NCBI GenBank assembly: GCA_021442155.1
Contig: CM038215.1
Location: forward strand, 281,592,413-281,656,412
DNA length: 64,000 nucleotides
From: Cymbidium sinense
Taxonomy: Eukaryota > Streptophyta > Magnoliopsida > Asparagales > Orchidaceae
Direction: 5' to 3'
Every line of letters begins with the position of its first letter. Position 1 is the stretch's first letter. Of the stretch, positions 34,430 through 48,443 are shown piece after piece. The notes beneath the pieces are model-generated. The model saw only the letters and a list, made by a program, of their open reading frames with translations. It was not told where the DNA came from and did no database searches. A program made the position numbers and the translations under genes.

Positions 34430-36270
34430 GTTTCATGTTATTCTATGATGGTGAATTGGATTTACCAAATGAATTTGCACTTAAGTATTCCGTGACCATC
34501 GAATTCGACAACACAAATGAATTATGACTCACTACAAAGGTAAAGTTATTCATGCTCTTAAAATTAATCCAAGGAGGAATAGTATCTCTCTTATATGCAG
34601 ATTTTTTGTTAGTGAAGATTTTATTACAATGCATGTTGAGAGCGTCCGTGTATGTTCTCATAGAGGCTTCAAAGTAAATCATAATTTTTTACATAAATGG
34701 AAATCATTATTGATATCGGACCAGTCCCATGAACATAATGCTCGAGACATCATAGACCCTCATCACGATATGCTACACTTGAATTCATTGAGTTTTCTAG
34801 ACTAGAACTCATGTACTTTTAGGCTACACATAAGTATAAAATAATTCAATCATTTTAAATCAATATTATCATTGGTGTTACAGTGTTTGTACAACATCGT
34901 GATTTAGTTGATTCCTCTTGTATAAGGGATGAAGAACGAATTATGCTACATAGGGATGAGTATGAGACGATGGATAGTGGCAAGTGACAATAACAATAAC
35001 GATAGAATATATGCACCACAGGAAATGGAGCCAACTAAAATAATGGGTCATGACTTCCAACACACTCTATAGTTAATGTAGAAAATCTAGAAGCTATGAT
35101 GACTTCCAACGGGTATGTACGAACTTGTCATACAACCGAGGAATGAGATGAGAATGCCAATGTTAATAGTGTAATAAGAGATTTAAACATATTGTCCAAA
35201 GGACTTATTCCTATAGAATTGGTAAAGAATATGATATTCCAAACAAAATCTATTTTACAATGTGCAGTAAATGGGTTGTCCATAGTAAATAACATTGAAA
35301 ATTGTTGTATTAATTTTGAAACTCTTTTTTTTAAAGGTGTTCACCACGGTTACTCGTTTAGACCTTGTCGCTGGTGTTTATCTCATTAAAAGTAAGAGGT
35401 TAGCGGGATCATAGAAAATTTCAACGATTGATACACACTGCATGTAGAATTTTGGTAGGTGGTCATCGACGGTGGACTTCCAAATTCATATGCTATTACA
35501 TTCTCCGATCATTATCATCAAATAGACTTGAAGCCTAGGGAGATAATAGGACAAATAGAAGTTAAATTTAGCATTATATATATATGAAAGCTTGGGATGG
35601 AAGGAGGAAAGCTATACGAACTATTTTTAGTAGTCGGGAGGAATCATATCATTCACCATATAAGTATGAATGATATTTGTTATGCTATGAGGAGTTCAAT
35701 ATATCGAATATAATATAATAGCACAAACTATTTTCAACAATTATTTTACAACCAACATATGCATGACATTAGGAATGTGAAGCAAGAAGTATATGATTGG
35801 TTGATCTTGAGATATCACTTACTTTGTTATAGGATACTAGAATTGACGGGTTAATGACAACTAACACGAGAATGCTTTAATGGAGTCCTTCATCGAGCTA
35901 GAGGCCTACCCATATAAGCTTTGACTTGTTCAATTTATTACAACATTGTATCACTATTTCTTAGACATGGTGTAGAAGATTATGTCAAATGAGTCACCCA
36001 TCACTTTGTGAATTAGATATACCTTGCAAAGATTTGAGAGTCAGGCGAGGAGGTTTTCTTGAACTTGTATTAACTTCCATAAGTATGAAGTATTTGACTT
36101 TATCATTTCATGTAAACCTACATCGATAGGAGTTGTGCATGTGCTTATGGTAAGCCAAGCCTACCATATACCATGTGCACACATCAGCTATATTAGGTCT
36201 ACGACATGTCGATCACCTCCCATATGTTTCATAGCATTACTCTTGCACATTTTACACATTTGAGTTTCAC
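34430..36270 (+). pseudogene. MULE transposase remnant without catalytic core, copy B, with N-terminus
   Basis: This is the copy B version of the element at 3260-4730, but more complete on the left. At 34430-34560 it begins with VILYDGELDLPNEFALKYSV, the usual start of plant MuDR proteins. At 34524-34680 come KINPRRNSISLICRF and SEDFITMHVE. The body from 34842 matches copy A: IPIELVKNMIFQTKSILQC at 35192, the KPREIIGQIEVK block near 35530, YMKAWDGRRKAI near 35590, the TTNT and RARGLPI motifs near 35850-35910, and the PCAHI remnant near 36170. The catalytic DDE segment is missing here too. Small indels break many positions that are open in copy A, and the reverse. Confidence 0.75.
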
Positions 36271-39200
36271 ATCATTCTGAATGATCTACATGTCTAATTT
36301 AGTACCGCTTATGGAATCATTGAGATTACAACACCAAATTTTAGGGCGGAGGCCAGTAAAAGGTTCACAAATACAATTGATGAATGGTAACATAAAGTAA
36401 TCAAATATGCTTATGTCATAGTTTAGGATTGTTTAAATTACCCATTATCACTTTAAGTCTTTTAGTAACTTGATTGAGTTTTTAACTTAGTATTATGTTC
36501 ACTTCTTACTTTTGATTAGATCTAATCATTATGAAGAGAAGAAAGAGACTTTACTCTTTCATCCATAACCTAAGTTGATTTCCAAAGATAGATTACTATT
36601 GCTTTCTTAATAGACCATTTATGAATTTTATTTTAGCCTAAGTTTAGATTAATCTTAATGAATCTTATCCATACATGAAAGGCATCTTAAGACCCATGAA
36701 ATTAAGCCACCATAACATGAGTAATACTCAAATACTTTCTTTCATTATCAATTCACATTCTTATTCTTTTTTTAGCTTATTGATTTAGTATATATATATA
36801 TATATATACATGTAATGTACTCATATTTGTTTACACACTTAATGAATGTTGATGCATGAATTTAATAGAAAAAGAGGTTTCATCTCGATATTTAAGCATA
36901 TGCAAACATGTATATGAAATTTAATCAAAAGTGTTATTGTTAAATCGAGAGATTATTTAAAACTTCTTTGGGGCTACTTAAAGTCTCGTATTCCCGGAAT
37001 GTTCATGTTATATATTTTCCAATTCAAATACACATGAACATATACATAAACATAGAAATTAAATCATGAAAAGGGTTCTATATAAATATCTTTACTTGTG
37101 AAAATTTTAATGGCAAATTGAGGATTTAACTTTATATTCTAATATATACATGCACATAAATTAAATTAAGCAAGTAATTGCCATTAAACCACGGAAGTGA
37201 GATTATCTAATACCTCCTTGGGGCTACTTAAAGCCTCAATTCTGATGTTAGACAATATACTTGTCAATTCAAATACATGAATACATAAGTATAAATATAT
37301 GAATAAAATTATCAATTGACATCTTTTTATTACAAGTAAATGAACATTTCATTTTCACATAATTAGTTATTTATAATAAGCATTGATTTAAAATTCATAA
37401 TTAACAAATAGTTTCAAAATAGCTTAAGATTTACTAATGATAATAGCCACACCATATGATAATATTTGTCTAATTCATGCAATTTAAATGCAATCATATT
37501 CTCTTGACTTTTAAACATAAATACATTAAGCACATGACATGTACATTTATACTAATTGAAAGGAAGTAATTGAATACCATCACATGCTTGATTTCATTAG
37601 AACCTAAGGACAATCAAGTTAGATAAATTTCTCTTAAATCTAATCAAAGTTTATTTAATGTTTAACTTTAATATTTAAGTTGTTGAAACTTAAATACAAG
37701 AAATAATAGTTAGTGTTCAACCCATATCCATGTTTGTTTGTTAATAAATTTAAACAAAATTTAAGTGGCTTTTATGAATTAATTAATTTTGGCCTATTAA
37801 TAATTCATTTAATTACCCTATAAAAAATCTCTTAATTTGATTAATTATTAAGCAAGAGCTCACAGATCATGATGATATGCTTGAAAAATAAAATTTGCAA
37901 TATCCTAAGAATTCTAATGCAATTAAGCTCATGTTTAATAAATAATTAAATTAAGAAGATTAAGCTAATTACTTTTATAATTTCCCACACCAATGAAGAA
38001 TCATAATTTTATTGAAAATCCTTATACTAACTAAGCACATAAGGAGGGTCAATTAAAACTATTTTATTAAATGAGTTAATTGTGATGGTTCATATTTAAA
38101 TTTCATCTAACCATTTAATTAATTAAAGCACCTTGTGGGCTCGAAAATTCACCGACCTCGACAATATTTTTGATATTTAAGAGAGTATGATTTGAAGTGG
38201 GTGTAATTTTAGAAGATAAGACACTACTTAGAGATTTCTCATTTTGTGAGGACTTTAGATCGTTTGGTTTCCTATGGGCATGCCCCTATAGTTAACTACC
38301 CCTCCCAATGAGCTCCTAATGAGTGAGACAACTTTCAATTAAGGTTAGTCATTAAATAATGCATAGTGTATAGTAGCATCATGTGGAGTTTTAAGAATTT
38401 AGATTATGAAATTTATCATTTTATCTTAAACTGGATGGTTGGAGGAATGATGATCCTCGATCCTCCATGATTCTGTCATCCCAGTTGTGGTCCCTAGTAG
38501 TCTGAGGTAATTCTAAGGATCCTTGTCGAACACATGGGTTACATCCAAGAAATCCTTATAGACATGGGGTGGTGTTTGTCTAAGGATTTAGTCTACCTTA
38601 GCGACATAGTGTTGTTTGTATCTATCCCCTATGATTCACAACTCAAAGGGTAGAGCCATTAAGCATACGGTCATGATAATATAATGGAGCCTTCGGCCAA
38701 ACCACCCGTCAGGACTCGTTGTTTCATATGTTCATGGAGCCTGGAGTTAGAGGACACGTCCCATCTTGGCATGAGATTGATTGAGAGTGAATATGGTAGA
38801 ATACTTGATTTGACCTTGGCTCCTTTGTGAGCTAGAGTTTTCTTAATTTGTCACCACAATAAACAGTTGTAGAAGGTGGATAGATTGAGTTGGCTTTAAG
38901 TTTTTAATGATTGAGTTTCATTAAAGTAGTTTGAGATTGATATTTGATTTAGGTTAAATTGATTAGAAAAATTGATTAATTTGAATATATTTAAGAGCTT
39001 TAGATCTTGTCAACTTTGTTTAGCTGCTAACAGAGGATTAGATTTCACTTATCAATCAGTCATTTCTACTACTAATTTGAAACTCTTATTATAATTTTAA
39101 TATTTTGTTAATAGGACCAGTCTAAGACTAAAGCGAAATAACCCATGCATCCTCGGACACTTTAATTTAAGCATTCAACGTAGTGTGGCCCATGTGGGTG

Positions 39201-39500
39201 TATAGTAATTTTTAATTTTATGTTTGAATTATGAGATTGATTTTGTATTTTCATTTTTTATTCCAATTTAGTCTGCATAGCCTTTTCAGACATTAAAATT
39301 TGCACTTGAAATCTCTATGTCCGAACACATGCAAGAATTTATAGTTTTAGATAATTTCACTTAATTAGTGATTTCATTGGTTTTAAAATTCATAATTAGA
39401 ATGAAATCCCTCAATTTTTTATTAAAGGAAGCCCTATGATTTTATAGATTTTGATTTAGTATTGTCTTATGTCTACTTGTACAAAGAGTTGCAGATTTGA
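36271..39500. other. Non-coding stretch, counterpart of 4730-8160
   Basis: Same order as in copy A with a shorter (TA)n tract (36789-36809). The GC-richer section 38130-38770 is heavily eroded by small deletions compared with 6660-7480. No gene recognised. Confidence 0.4.
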
Positions 39501-39719
39501 TAGCGATTGATGTTTTGAAGCTTGGGTTCAAAGGATAATTTAGTTTGTTATTTTAAAAAAGGTTTACCCCTCAAAGTAATTCTCATTTTCCCCCTCTTTT
39601 TTTATTCAAACTCTTCTACATTCATTTTTGCCCTCTTTTTTTATTCGAACTCTTCTACATTCATTTTCCCCCCTCTTATTCTTTTGAAAGCAACCCACTC
39701 ACTACCTCTTTTAATTTCT

Positions 39720-39728
39720 ATAAATAAG
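39720..39728 (+). promoter_or_regulatory. TATA box-like motif, copy B
   Basis: TATAAATAAGG in the same context as at 8366 in copy A. Confidence 0.35.
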
Positions 39729-40059
39729 GCCAAGAGGGAGTCTCCTATTCTATTATATTTGTTTGAAGGGTTGAAGTTAGGATATTTGATAGGGAGCAGT
39801 TAGAAACTTTTGTGGGCTTTCAACTCTGCTCTCATAAATTTTGTAAGTGCTTTTCACACTTCTTTTTTTTTATTTTACTTTTATGTTTGTCATATGTTAT
39901 TTTACTTTTCCCCCTTTTTTGTTTGACGCTTTTAGCTTAAAATTAGTTTCTTACTTAGCATTCTTAAGTCACCATTTTACTCTCCCATTTTTCCTAAGTC
40001 AAAAGATTTGGCGGTAGCGACCTCAGGCATCATTCTTGTTAGGGGCTGCATTGGTTATT

Positions 40060-40385
40060 GCTTGATATATCCATCTTGAGAGCAGTCTTGTGACACCATA
40101 GGGGTTTTCATCTCATCGCTCTTGAGCCTTGAGTGAAAGAAGACATACAATGCAATGTATATATTCATCACCCCCACTTTTTTTTCTAAGTCTAGAAATT
40201 AGACAACATTTCAGCAGCATTTCGTCTAGGGGGAACGACATCTAACAAGTGTTGGCTTACTCAGTACACCCTCTTGAGCGTAGCGAGCGGTGTCTTACGA
40301 CACCACAGCTGGTTTTTGATCTTGTCGCGCCCTCTTGAGCACAAAGAGACCTTCAAACCTAAAGAAACATATATTTATATATCCA
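40060..40385. repeat. Tandem pair, copy B counterpart of 8695-9090
   Basis: The second unit ('cctcttgagcgtagcgagcg') is well preserved; the first is reduced by many small deletions. Confidence 0.6.
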
Positions 40386-40490
40386 CATTCATAGATCAAA
40401 CATGTTCGACATTTTTTGCACGCTACAATACGACAAAGGACGGGTTAGGTATACAATTTGGAATGTAAATAAAGGGATGATGCGAAAGAA

Positions 40491-40760
40491 GAATTCACCT
40501 CTTGATGATGTTCTTCCCCGATTTGCGGCGAAGCGAAGGTTGGACAGGTTATGCAAGGAATGCGACAACCGATGGAAGAATTCACCTCTTGACGATGTTC
40601 TTCCTCGGTTTGCGGCAAAGTGAAAATGGGAAGGCTAAAGTGAGGAGTGTGACGTCAGAAATTGAAATAAGAATTCACCTCTTGATGATGTTCTTCCCAG
40701 TTTGCGGCGAAGCGAAAATGGGAAGGCTAAAGTGAGAGGTGTGATGCCGAAAATCAAAAG
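40491..40760. repeat. 93-bp tandem repeat, copy B
   Basis: Units begin at 40491, 40578 and 40671. The first is 87 bases, a loss of two codons against copy A, and the frame continues open until about 40735. Confidence 0.75.
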
Positions 40761-40789
40761 AAGAATTTATATTTCTTTGGGACTTTGGA

Positions 40790-42340
40790 TTGACATTTTA
40801 AACTAACTAGTGAGTTATTCTTCTCCATCGAAGCTCTTCTGCATAGTTTGATACAAAAATAACATACTTAGTGGGTTTTCTTTTTACCATTATTTATTTT
40901 AAGATATGAGTGATGCAATATTTGGTTACTTGATGTTCAAAAACATGTTCTAGCAAATGAGATATTTGGTAATAATGTGTTGTAGTCATCTCAAACTTCG
41001 AAAAGGTTTAAATGGCAAGATTAAATTTTGTGGGAATAAAACATTTAGATAAACATTTTGTAATTCTTAATATAAAAATATATAATATTTTTGGAAATAC
41101 ATCATATATATTTGATAGAGCTTAATAAATTGAATATGGCTTATTTTATTATAAACTAATTCATATAGTTCTCACCAAATATAAATTATTCAACAAATTG
41201 AGAAACAAAGTATCCCATTATAGCTTAAATATTTTTATAGTATTTTATTAGTATTTAGTAGAAATTATGATTGTCAAGATATGTAAAAGCGCATTTGATT
41301 ATCATATATGTTAATTTTTGTAGGAATCAATGGATTCCAATACTTGTAGAAGAATTTCCCTTTACTATTTGATTAATTATCATTTCAAATTTGCAAAATT
41401 TTGATTTGAAGGTGATTGAAAAATTCAACTTTTTGAATGGATTTAATGGCCAATCAAGATAAATATTTGTCCAAAATATTTAAATATAGAGGATATTGAA
41501 CTTAGGTTAAGAATCAAGTGAAGAGGAAAATACAATGTTGGGAAGCAAAGTACTATTAAGTTTCAAAAGATATCATATGTTTAGATGTGTTGAAGAAAGA
41601 GATTGAAGCATTTTGTTGGCTTAGGGGAAAAATTTTGAGTTATATTACCACATATTTGGAACATCAACAAAAGACTATATGTCCAATGGAAGTGAGGGTG
41701 TTGAGATAGTAGTCATAACATAAGATGATAAAGAAGCTACTATATGTTGATAAGGTCAATAAGTTAGGGAGGGTAGTAACATAATATATCACTAATGATG
41801 TAGAAGTGATACAAATGACTACAAAGTGCAATGGAAGTGAGGGGTATGAGGTAGTAGTCAAAACACAATATGATAAAGAAGCTACTATATGTTGATAAGG
41901 TCAATAAGTTAGGGAGGGGTAACATGTAAGACAATTATCATTCAAGATCATCTGGGATTTCTAATTACCCAAGTTGGATTTGCTGAAGATTTAGGGTCTA
42001 TTTAGGGAAGTTGTAGCGGTATTGAAATATAGTGGTTGAGTTGTTGTAAAAGAACTTACTATTTAAGAAATTATGATGGATATTACATTTTTTATTTAAA
42101 AAAAATTAGACCATACTTTTCTGGCAGCTACCACACTTTACTAGGTTAGGTTAGAAAATGCAATTTTTCCACTATAGTTTCTTTAAAATGCAGCCAGACT
42201 ACAGTTTCTTAAATGACATTTGCGATGCGATGCAAAAACACATCACCACTTCAAAAGCTTCATTAGCAGTAGGTGCTTCTGTGATGCTTAAAGCTTCAAC
42301 AAATCGAGATCTAATGATATTATGAAGAACTTTGGTGTGA
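40790..42340. other. Non-coding stretch with eroded 159-bp repeats
   Basis: Counterpart of 9490-11160. The 159-bp duplication is present at 41670-41930, but the first unit has lost its start. No gene supported. Confidence 0.4.
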
Positions 42341-43640
42341 AGAATCAATCTAGTAATAAATCTCAAGTCATTGATATTTATTTTTATTATGGACATCATT
42401 AGAGAGCGAGAAATATAATGTGCAAATGGTGAATCTTTTGAGGTGCATAAATTAGAGCATACACATTTATGCTAATGTAAATAAAGCAAGTAACAAACAA
42501 GCAACTTCTTCATGAGTAACTCAACAAATTGAAGAAATTATGAAAATAAATCTTGACATCTCTCCAAGGTAGATAAAAAATAACTTGATTTGTATTGGTT
42601 ATCTCTAAAATACATAAAGTTATGGCGATCAATGAAACAACCTGACAAGATCATTTTTGGATTGATTAATGATAATTATAGATAGGTACACATTTCAAGC
42701 ATAACTTACCAATAACAACCAAAACTACTTTAAGCATGCATGATTCATCTTTTATGCGGTTCCATGTTTGCTTCATGGTTTTCATCGATGGTTTCTTAGT
42801 AGGTTGTAGACATTTAATTGGTCTTGATGATTGTCATTTGAAGCCAAAGTACTTGGGTGTTTTATTATATATAATTTAATTGGATAGTAATATAGGACTA
42901 TTCACACTAGCAATTCTACTTGTTGAATTTGAGTAAAAAAAATCCTAGCAATAATTTTGGAAAATTTGGCAAATTCTATTGGCTTTGGGGTGCATCATTT
43001 AGATTTTATATCAAATATGGAGAAGGGGCTTGGAGATGAAATCAAACTACTATTTCCGGATGCAAAGCACAAGTTTTATTTATGTCACCTATGGAAGAAC
43101 TTGGAAATGTTCTTTCATTGTAGTGAGTCACATCATTCAAACCTTAGTGTGGTCAACAACTAATGCACTAATCATGAATTTGATTGTAGGATGTCGACTT
43201 ATAGAATAATGTGTGCACATGTTCATTCTTACTTGTTAACTTTATTTTATAATTAGTGAAGGAGTACATTTTTTTTCTTAGATTAAAATTATTATAATAC
43301 AAATAACATGGCAAAATCATTTAATTCATGGATTAGAGAAGCAAGGAGCAAGCTGTGGTTGATTTGATTGATATGAATAGAGCGTACTTATGGAACAAAG
43401 AGTAGAAAGAAAGTTAAATTATTTTACATGAAATGAGGAGCTAGTGCCATATGTGAGAATTACTTAAACAAAATAACTACTAGAAAGAGAAATTTATTAT
43501 ACAAATCAATACCACATAAGGCTAACATTGAAGGGTGCTATGAAAGACATGAAGTTAATATAAAAGTAGATATAATTGCTTTAGAGTGTGACAAGTAATC
43601 GCATTTATCAATGGTGGCTTTAATATTACACCATGGTGGC
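42340..43640 (+). pseudogene. MULE transposase remnant with DDE region, copy B
   Basis: Counterpart of 11160-12530. RHLIGLDDCHLKPKY with the first catalytic Asp lies near 42800-42850, and the frame at 42957-43163 is identical in protein to that at 11779-11985 (IKLLFPDAKHKFYLCHLWKN). The SWIM-containing tail seen in copy A is lost: from about 43600 the sequence diverges and then enters the extra copia block. Confidence 0.8.
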
Positions 43641-44118
43641 ATAAATTTATAATGAATAGATATGTTTAATATGTGATTGATGATATTTTAAATATTTTAT
43701 TTTTATTTTATAGGTAAAAAATATTTTTTTTTTTTTATGGAAAAAAATGAAATATTTTTGAGAAACTAATAGGCTTGCAAACTATAATGGAATATTTGTT
43801 TGAACTCAATGCAGCCCATAGGAGTCTTAGAAGTTTGGAGCATGTTACAATAAAAACAATTCTCAAATGTATTTAAATTTATATAAAAGGAAAGAAATTT
43901 TACAAAGTGTGGTAATGAACAACTGATATTTAGGCAAAATTTATCAAATTTTAATTTTTTGCAATATATTTTTATTGCTATAAAGAAATACATTAATTTT
44001 TTTTGCAAAAAACCACAAAAGCAATAGCTATACAATGGCATTATTACAGAGAAATAAAGAATATATTATACATAAATATATATGCATTATAATGTTTTGC
44101 ATAATTTATTATTTTAAA
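43641..44118. other. AT-rich sequence left of the copia element
   Basis: Not present in copy A. A 91-codon minus-strand frame (43766-44041) is AT-driven and not recognised. Confidence 0.35.
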
Positions 44119-44514
44119 TGTTATAATATAAATTATTGTGCAGCATAACATAAAATTAAATAAACACAAATATTAATTATACTTAAAATAAACTAAATAA
44201 ACATAAATTTATTTAATATTTAATAAGCTATCTCACTTATAAATAGCATGATAATGTAAAAATATATAAAATATATATTCTCTTATATAAAATTCTCCAT
44301 AATATTTATATTTGTTTCTAAAATTTTTTTGGCAACAAATAATATTATTTTAAATTTTAATCATTAAATAAATACAAAGAATTGTTTTATCTTGTTAAAA
44401 TAACAATTTTATGGCCTTATGTTTGTGGATTAAAGATACAATCTCATTACTTTTATTTTGCTTTATATGTTAAGTTTATTTCTTAATTGCCAATTTATTT
44501 TCTTATAGTTCTAA
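44119..44514 (+). repeat. 5' LTR of copia element (approximate)
   Basis: Similar to 47917-48443, including a TATAAATAG motif at 44238. The right end at 'tagttctaa' is clear; the left end is approximate. Confidence 0.55.
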
Positions 44515-44729
44515 TCTTAAAGTAGATCAATATATTTTCTTAGTTTAATTATTTTTAAATTCAAAAATATATATATGTCTTTAATGATGTTAAGCTGAAA
44601 AATTTATAGGAACACACTTTAAAATGGCAAAAGAAAATTATATATTAACATGTTTAGGATTAAATTTAATATATAATCCTCCTTATATCTAATTGGAAGA
44701 AAATAATTCTATTTTCAGGGTTAGAAAAG

Positions 44730-45440
44730 GAAATCCACAATAAATTAATTTTCTTTATCTTAGCATTATTGTTCTTTCCGGTCAAAATGACATGTTTGTA
44801 TCACATCTTCTTTTAAGCTTTGGAAAGCACTTGAATCAAAATATGAAAATAAAGATGTGGGTCTAGAAAAATATTTAATCATTCAATGGATATAAAATTG
44901 ATTCTCCCGTATTATCAAGTAAATGAAATCAAGATATTATTCATGATCTAAAGAACTTGGCAAAAGCATGATAAGCATTTATAGTTGCATCGATAATAAA
45001 AATTACCATAATCATAGTCAATTTGCACTAACACTTAGGCATAATACAAATAAGATGTCTCTTGACGATCATATTATTGCATAGAAAAGAAAAAAAACAA
45101 AAAAGAAAGAAACTCTCACTAAAATTGAATCTCAAACACATGTCAATAGAGCGGAAAAGAGTAATTTTAAACAAAAATTTTAAACCATTTAATAAAAGTT
45201 TAAGAAATAAATTTTACACTAGTCTAGCAATAAAATAAAAACATAATGAGATTTAATGTTGGGTATGCAAGAGAACCAACCATCTTGCAAGGATTATCGA
45301 AAGATAAGAGATCCAAAGAAAGTAATAAGACTTTTGAGCAAAATAGATCTCAACCATAAATTAATAAGATCACTTCAATGTCAATGATTCTCTTCCTTTG
45401 AGGATACTAAGAGGAAGTGTAAGCATGGCAATGGAGCAGC
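44730..45440 (+). pseudogene. Copia gag remnant
   Basis: Broken frames between the left LTR and the pol remnant include a stretch like CWVCKRTNHLARI near 45255-45300, resembling the CCHC zinc knuckle of copia Gag. The position before pol fits. The protein is interrupted by several stops. Confidence 0.45.
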
Positions 45441-45724
45441 TAGTGTGGGAGGGAGATATTGATCTAAAATAGACAACAAAATATTTAAAATTATATTCAG
45501 TTTTATATGTATATTAAGAGAATTTTAATTATTGGTTCCTTGTTGACATAGTTATTCTAGTTTTTTGAGTCAAATAAGGTTATTAATCAAAAGAATCTTC
45601 AATATAAAATTTGATAATAAATAATGATGATACTATTTTAACTAACAACAATGAGGAAAAATTAGAAAAAAAATAAAAGAATTAGAAAAGAGAAAATTTT
45701 AGGTGATGATTTTTATTCTCTTTT

Positions 45725-47240
45725 AAATATTTATTTTAGAAAATGATCTTACTACTTTTGATGAAGCTATGAATTCTATAGATGCACCATTTTGGAAAGA
45801 AGCTATTAATAATGAAATAGATTCTATCATATCAAATAAGACTTGAGTACTTTGTGATTTACCTCCAAGTTGTAAAACTATTGAATGTAAATGAATATTC
45901 AAAAATTAAAATTAGATGAATCTATAGATAAATATAAAGCAAAATTAGCCAAATGATATATACAAAAAAGTGGTGTTGACTATTTTGATATTTATTTTTC
46001 GGTTTCTAGAATTTTTACAATTCATTTGCTTTTAGTATCTTCAGCATATAATCTAGTTATACATCAAATGGATGTAAAAATTATATTTTTAAATGGCGAT
46101 TTAGATAGAATTTTATATTGATCAACTGAAGGTTTTATAGTAAAGGTTAAGAAAATAAAGTTTGTAACTTAGTAAAATATTTATATGGATTAAAACAAGC
46201 TCTAAACAATGACATGAAAAGTTTGATAAAATAGTATTGACATATGAATTTTTTATTTGTGAGTTTGATACATGTGTTTATATTAAAGTTGTTGATCATG
46301 ATTATATTATTTTATGTCTTTATGTTGATGATATTTTAATTTTTTTACAAATCTCAATATTATAAATAATATTAAAGAATTTCTATCAACTCAATTTGAT
46401 ATGAATGATTTAGGTGAAGCTAATGTAATACTAGGTATAAAGATTTATAAAGATTTATAGAAATGCAAATAACATTTCTATTACTCAATCACATTATATT
46501 CAAAAACTTCTTAAAAATTTAATTTTCAAGATGTGAGTCCCGTCCATATAACTATATAACTCTATCTTATAAATAATTTAGGTGATAGTGTATCAGAATT
46601 AAAATATTCTCGAATAATTAGTTGTCTTATGCATCTAGCAAATTATTCTCGACCTGATATTATTTATGCTGTAAGAAAATTGAGTAGATATACTAGTAAT
46701 CGTAGCGAAACTCATTGGAAAGCACTAGAAAGAATTTTAAATATTTAAAAGGTACAATAAACTATTGCATTCATTATTGTGGTTTTATAGTATTAGAAGG
46801 TTATTGTGATGCTAGTTGGATTGCGACACTAGTGAAACAAAAGCTACTAGTGGTTATGTCTTCACATTTTGTGGTGGTGCAATATCATGGAAATCTACTA
46901 AACAAACATTAATCTCTAGATCTACTATAAAAAGCAGAATTTATAGTGCTTAATCTTGCTACTTAAGAGTCGGCTTAAAAGTTTATTATTTTGTTTACCT
47001 TGTATTAAAAAAACACATACCTGCTATTTTAATAAATAGTGATAATTAAGCTACTATAGCAAAAGCAAAAAGTGCAAAATATAATGATAAAAAATATCAT
47101 ATAAGAATAAGGCATGAGTCTTTATATGAATTATATAAAAGAGGTGTTGTTACTTACCATTTTATTTGTTCTGAGAAAAATATTGCAGATCCATTGACGA
47201 AAGGGCTTGCAAAGACTTCTATATTGAGATCATTATAAGG
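45725..47240 (+). pseudogene. Copia pol remnant (reverse transcriptase and RNase H)
   Basis: In order: DEAMNSIDAPFWKEAINNEI then DLPPSCKTIECK (RT start, 45755-45895); HQMDV near 46060; YVDDIL at 46321, the RT active site with its Asp pair present; GYCDASWIA at 46800 (RNase H start); SEKNIADPLTKGLAKTSIL at about 47170-47225, the hallmark copia C-terminus. Stops and frameshifts run throughout, so it encodes no active enzyme. Integrase was not recognised and may be deleted, since the gap between gag and RT is only about 300 bases. Confidence 0.85.
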
Positions 47241-47844
47241 GATGAGGTTAAAATAGTCATCACAGTAGACACCCAACATTCATATTGGAAACACCAAGAT
47301 AGAATGTTCAATGTGATAAAACAAAGCGATCGAATTAAAGCACAACTTTAAATATTATAAATACCATCTTTATATACATTTGTGCTAAACTGCAATGAAA
47401 ATAAAGTTGAGCTATAGCTCTTAATGAGATCAAAGGCAAAAATTTTGCTAGATATTATAATTGCAGTATATCTTGGAGATCTCACCTATATAAGTGCTGC
47501 AGTAATAGGCCGCTACAATGAGATCTTATTTAGATCCTAAAATACTTATGAATTAAGATGAAAGCGTATGGCCTTTAAAGCGCACCATTGAGTAGAACTA
47601 TATGTTTCATATCATGTGTATACCAAATGATACACTAATTTATATACCTAGTTCAAAACTTGATTACTATAGTATTTATTATTGTTAGATTTTGGTTATA
47701 CTAAGTGAAAGTTCAAACCCAGGTACTTTTATCATGCATTATAAAAGTTCTCCAAAATAAAAATTTTGAGTCTTGATCTCTTATTTTATTCACCTCAAGT
47801 TTATTTATAAATATTTTATTTATTTATTGGATGTAATGGATAAT

Positions 47845-47916
<72 letters not shown>

Positions 47917-47918
<2 letters not shown>

Positions 47919-48443
47919 TATAATAATGCTATTCTTAGCGTTATTATTCTAACGTTATTATAATATAAATATTAGTTGTATAACTTATCATATAAATTAA
48001 ATAAATAGAAATAAATTAATTCATAACTTAAAATAATAGTAATGTAAATCATAATTATAATTTGATTTAATATTGAGCTCTCTTCCTTCACTTATAAATA
48101 GATGATAATGTGAGCTTGAGTGACATATTAAAATCTGAATATTCTCTCTTCCTTTTCTCCATTCAATTTTTTTCTTGTCATTTCATTTTCATTTCATTTT
48201 GGGGCAACACAACTTTCAAGTTTTGCAGATCAATCATGGTGCATGCGATCAAGGCAAAGGGGCGAGTTGTATCTCCTGAGTAGAAAAGAGAGCAATTTGG
48301 TGCACCCAAGGGTTGGTCTACTCTAAGTATAGTGTCATAGGCATGCCTCCTCAGGCTATTTCAATCTCATTACTTTTATTTCTATTTGCTTTGTTATGTT
48401 AAATTTATTTCTTAATTGCCAATTTAATTTCTTATAGTTCTAA
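47917..48443 (+). repeat. 3' LTR of copia element (approximate)
   Basis: Preceded by a (TA)n tract at 47848-47912, which makes the left boundary uncertain. TATAAATAG at 48092 and the shared 3' end match the left LTR. Confidence 0.55.

Larger units (their letters stand above)
44119..48443 (+). mobile_element. Degenerate Ty1/copia LTR retrotransposon
   Basis: The left (44119-44514) and right (about 47917-48443) ends share ordered sequence: 'ataatataaat', 'aaattaaataaa', 'cttataaatag..gataatg', 'caatctcattacttttatt' and 'tttcttaattgccaattta', ending in 'tagttctaa'. Between them lie gag and pol remnants in copia order. LTRs differ much from each other, pointing to an old insertion. It is absent from copy A and truncates the tail of the second MULE in copy B. 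Confidence 0.75.

Noticed and set aside
43766..44041. 91-codon minus-strand frame
   Set aside because: AT-driven Phe/Lys/Ile/Cys composition in non-coding sequence next to a retroelement; no recognised family.
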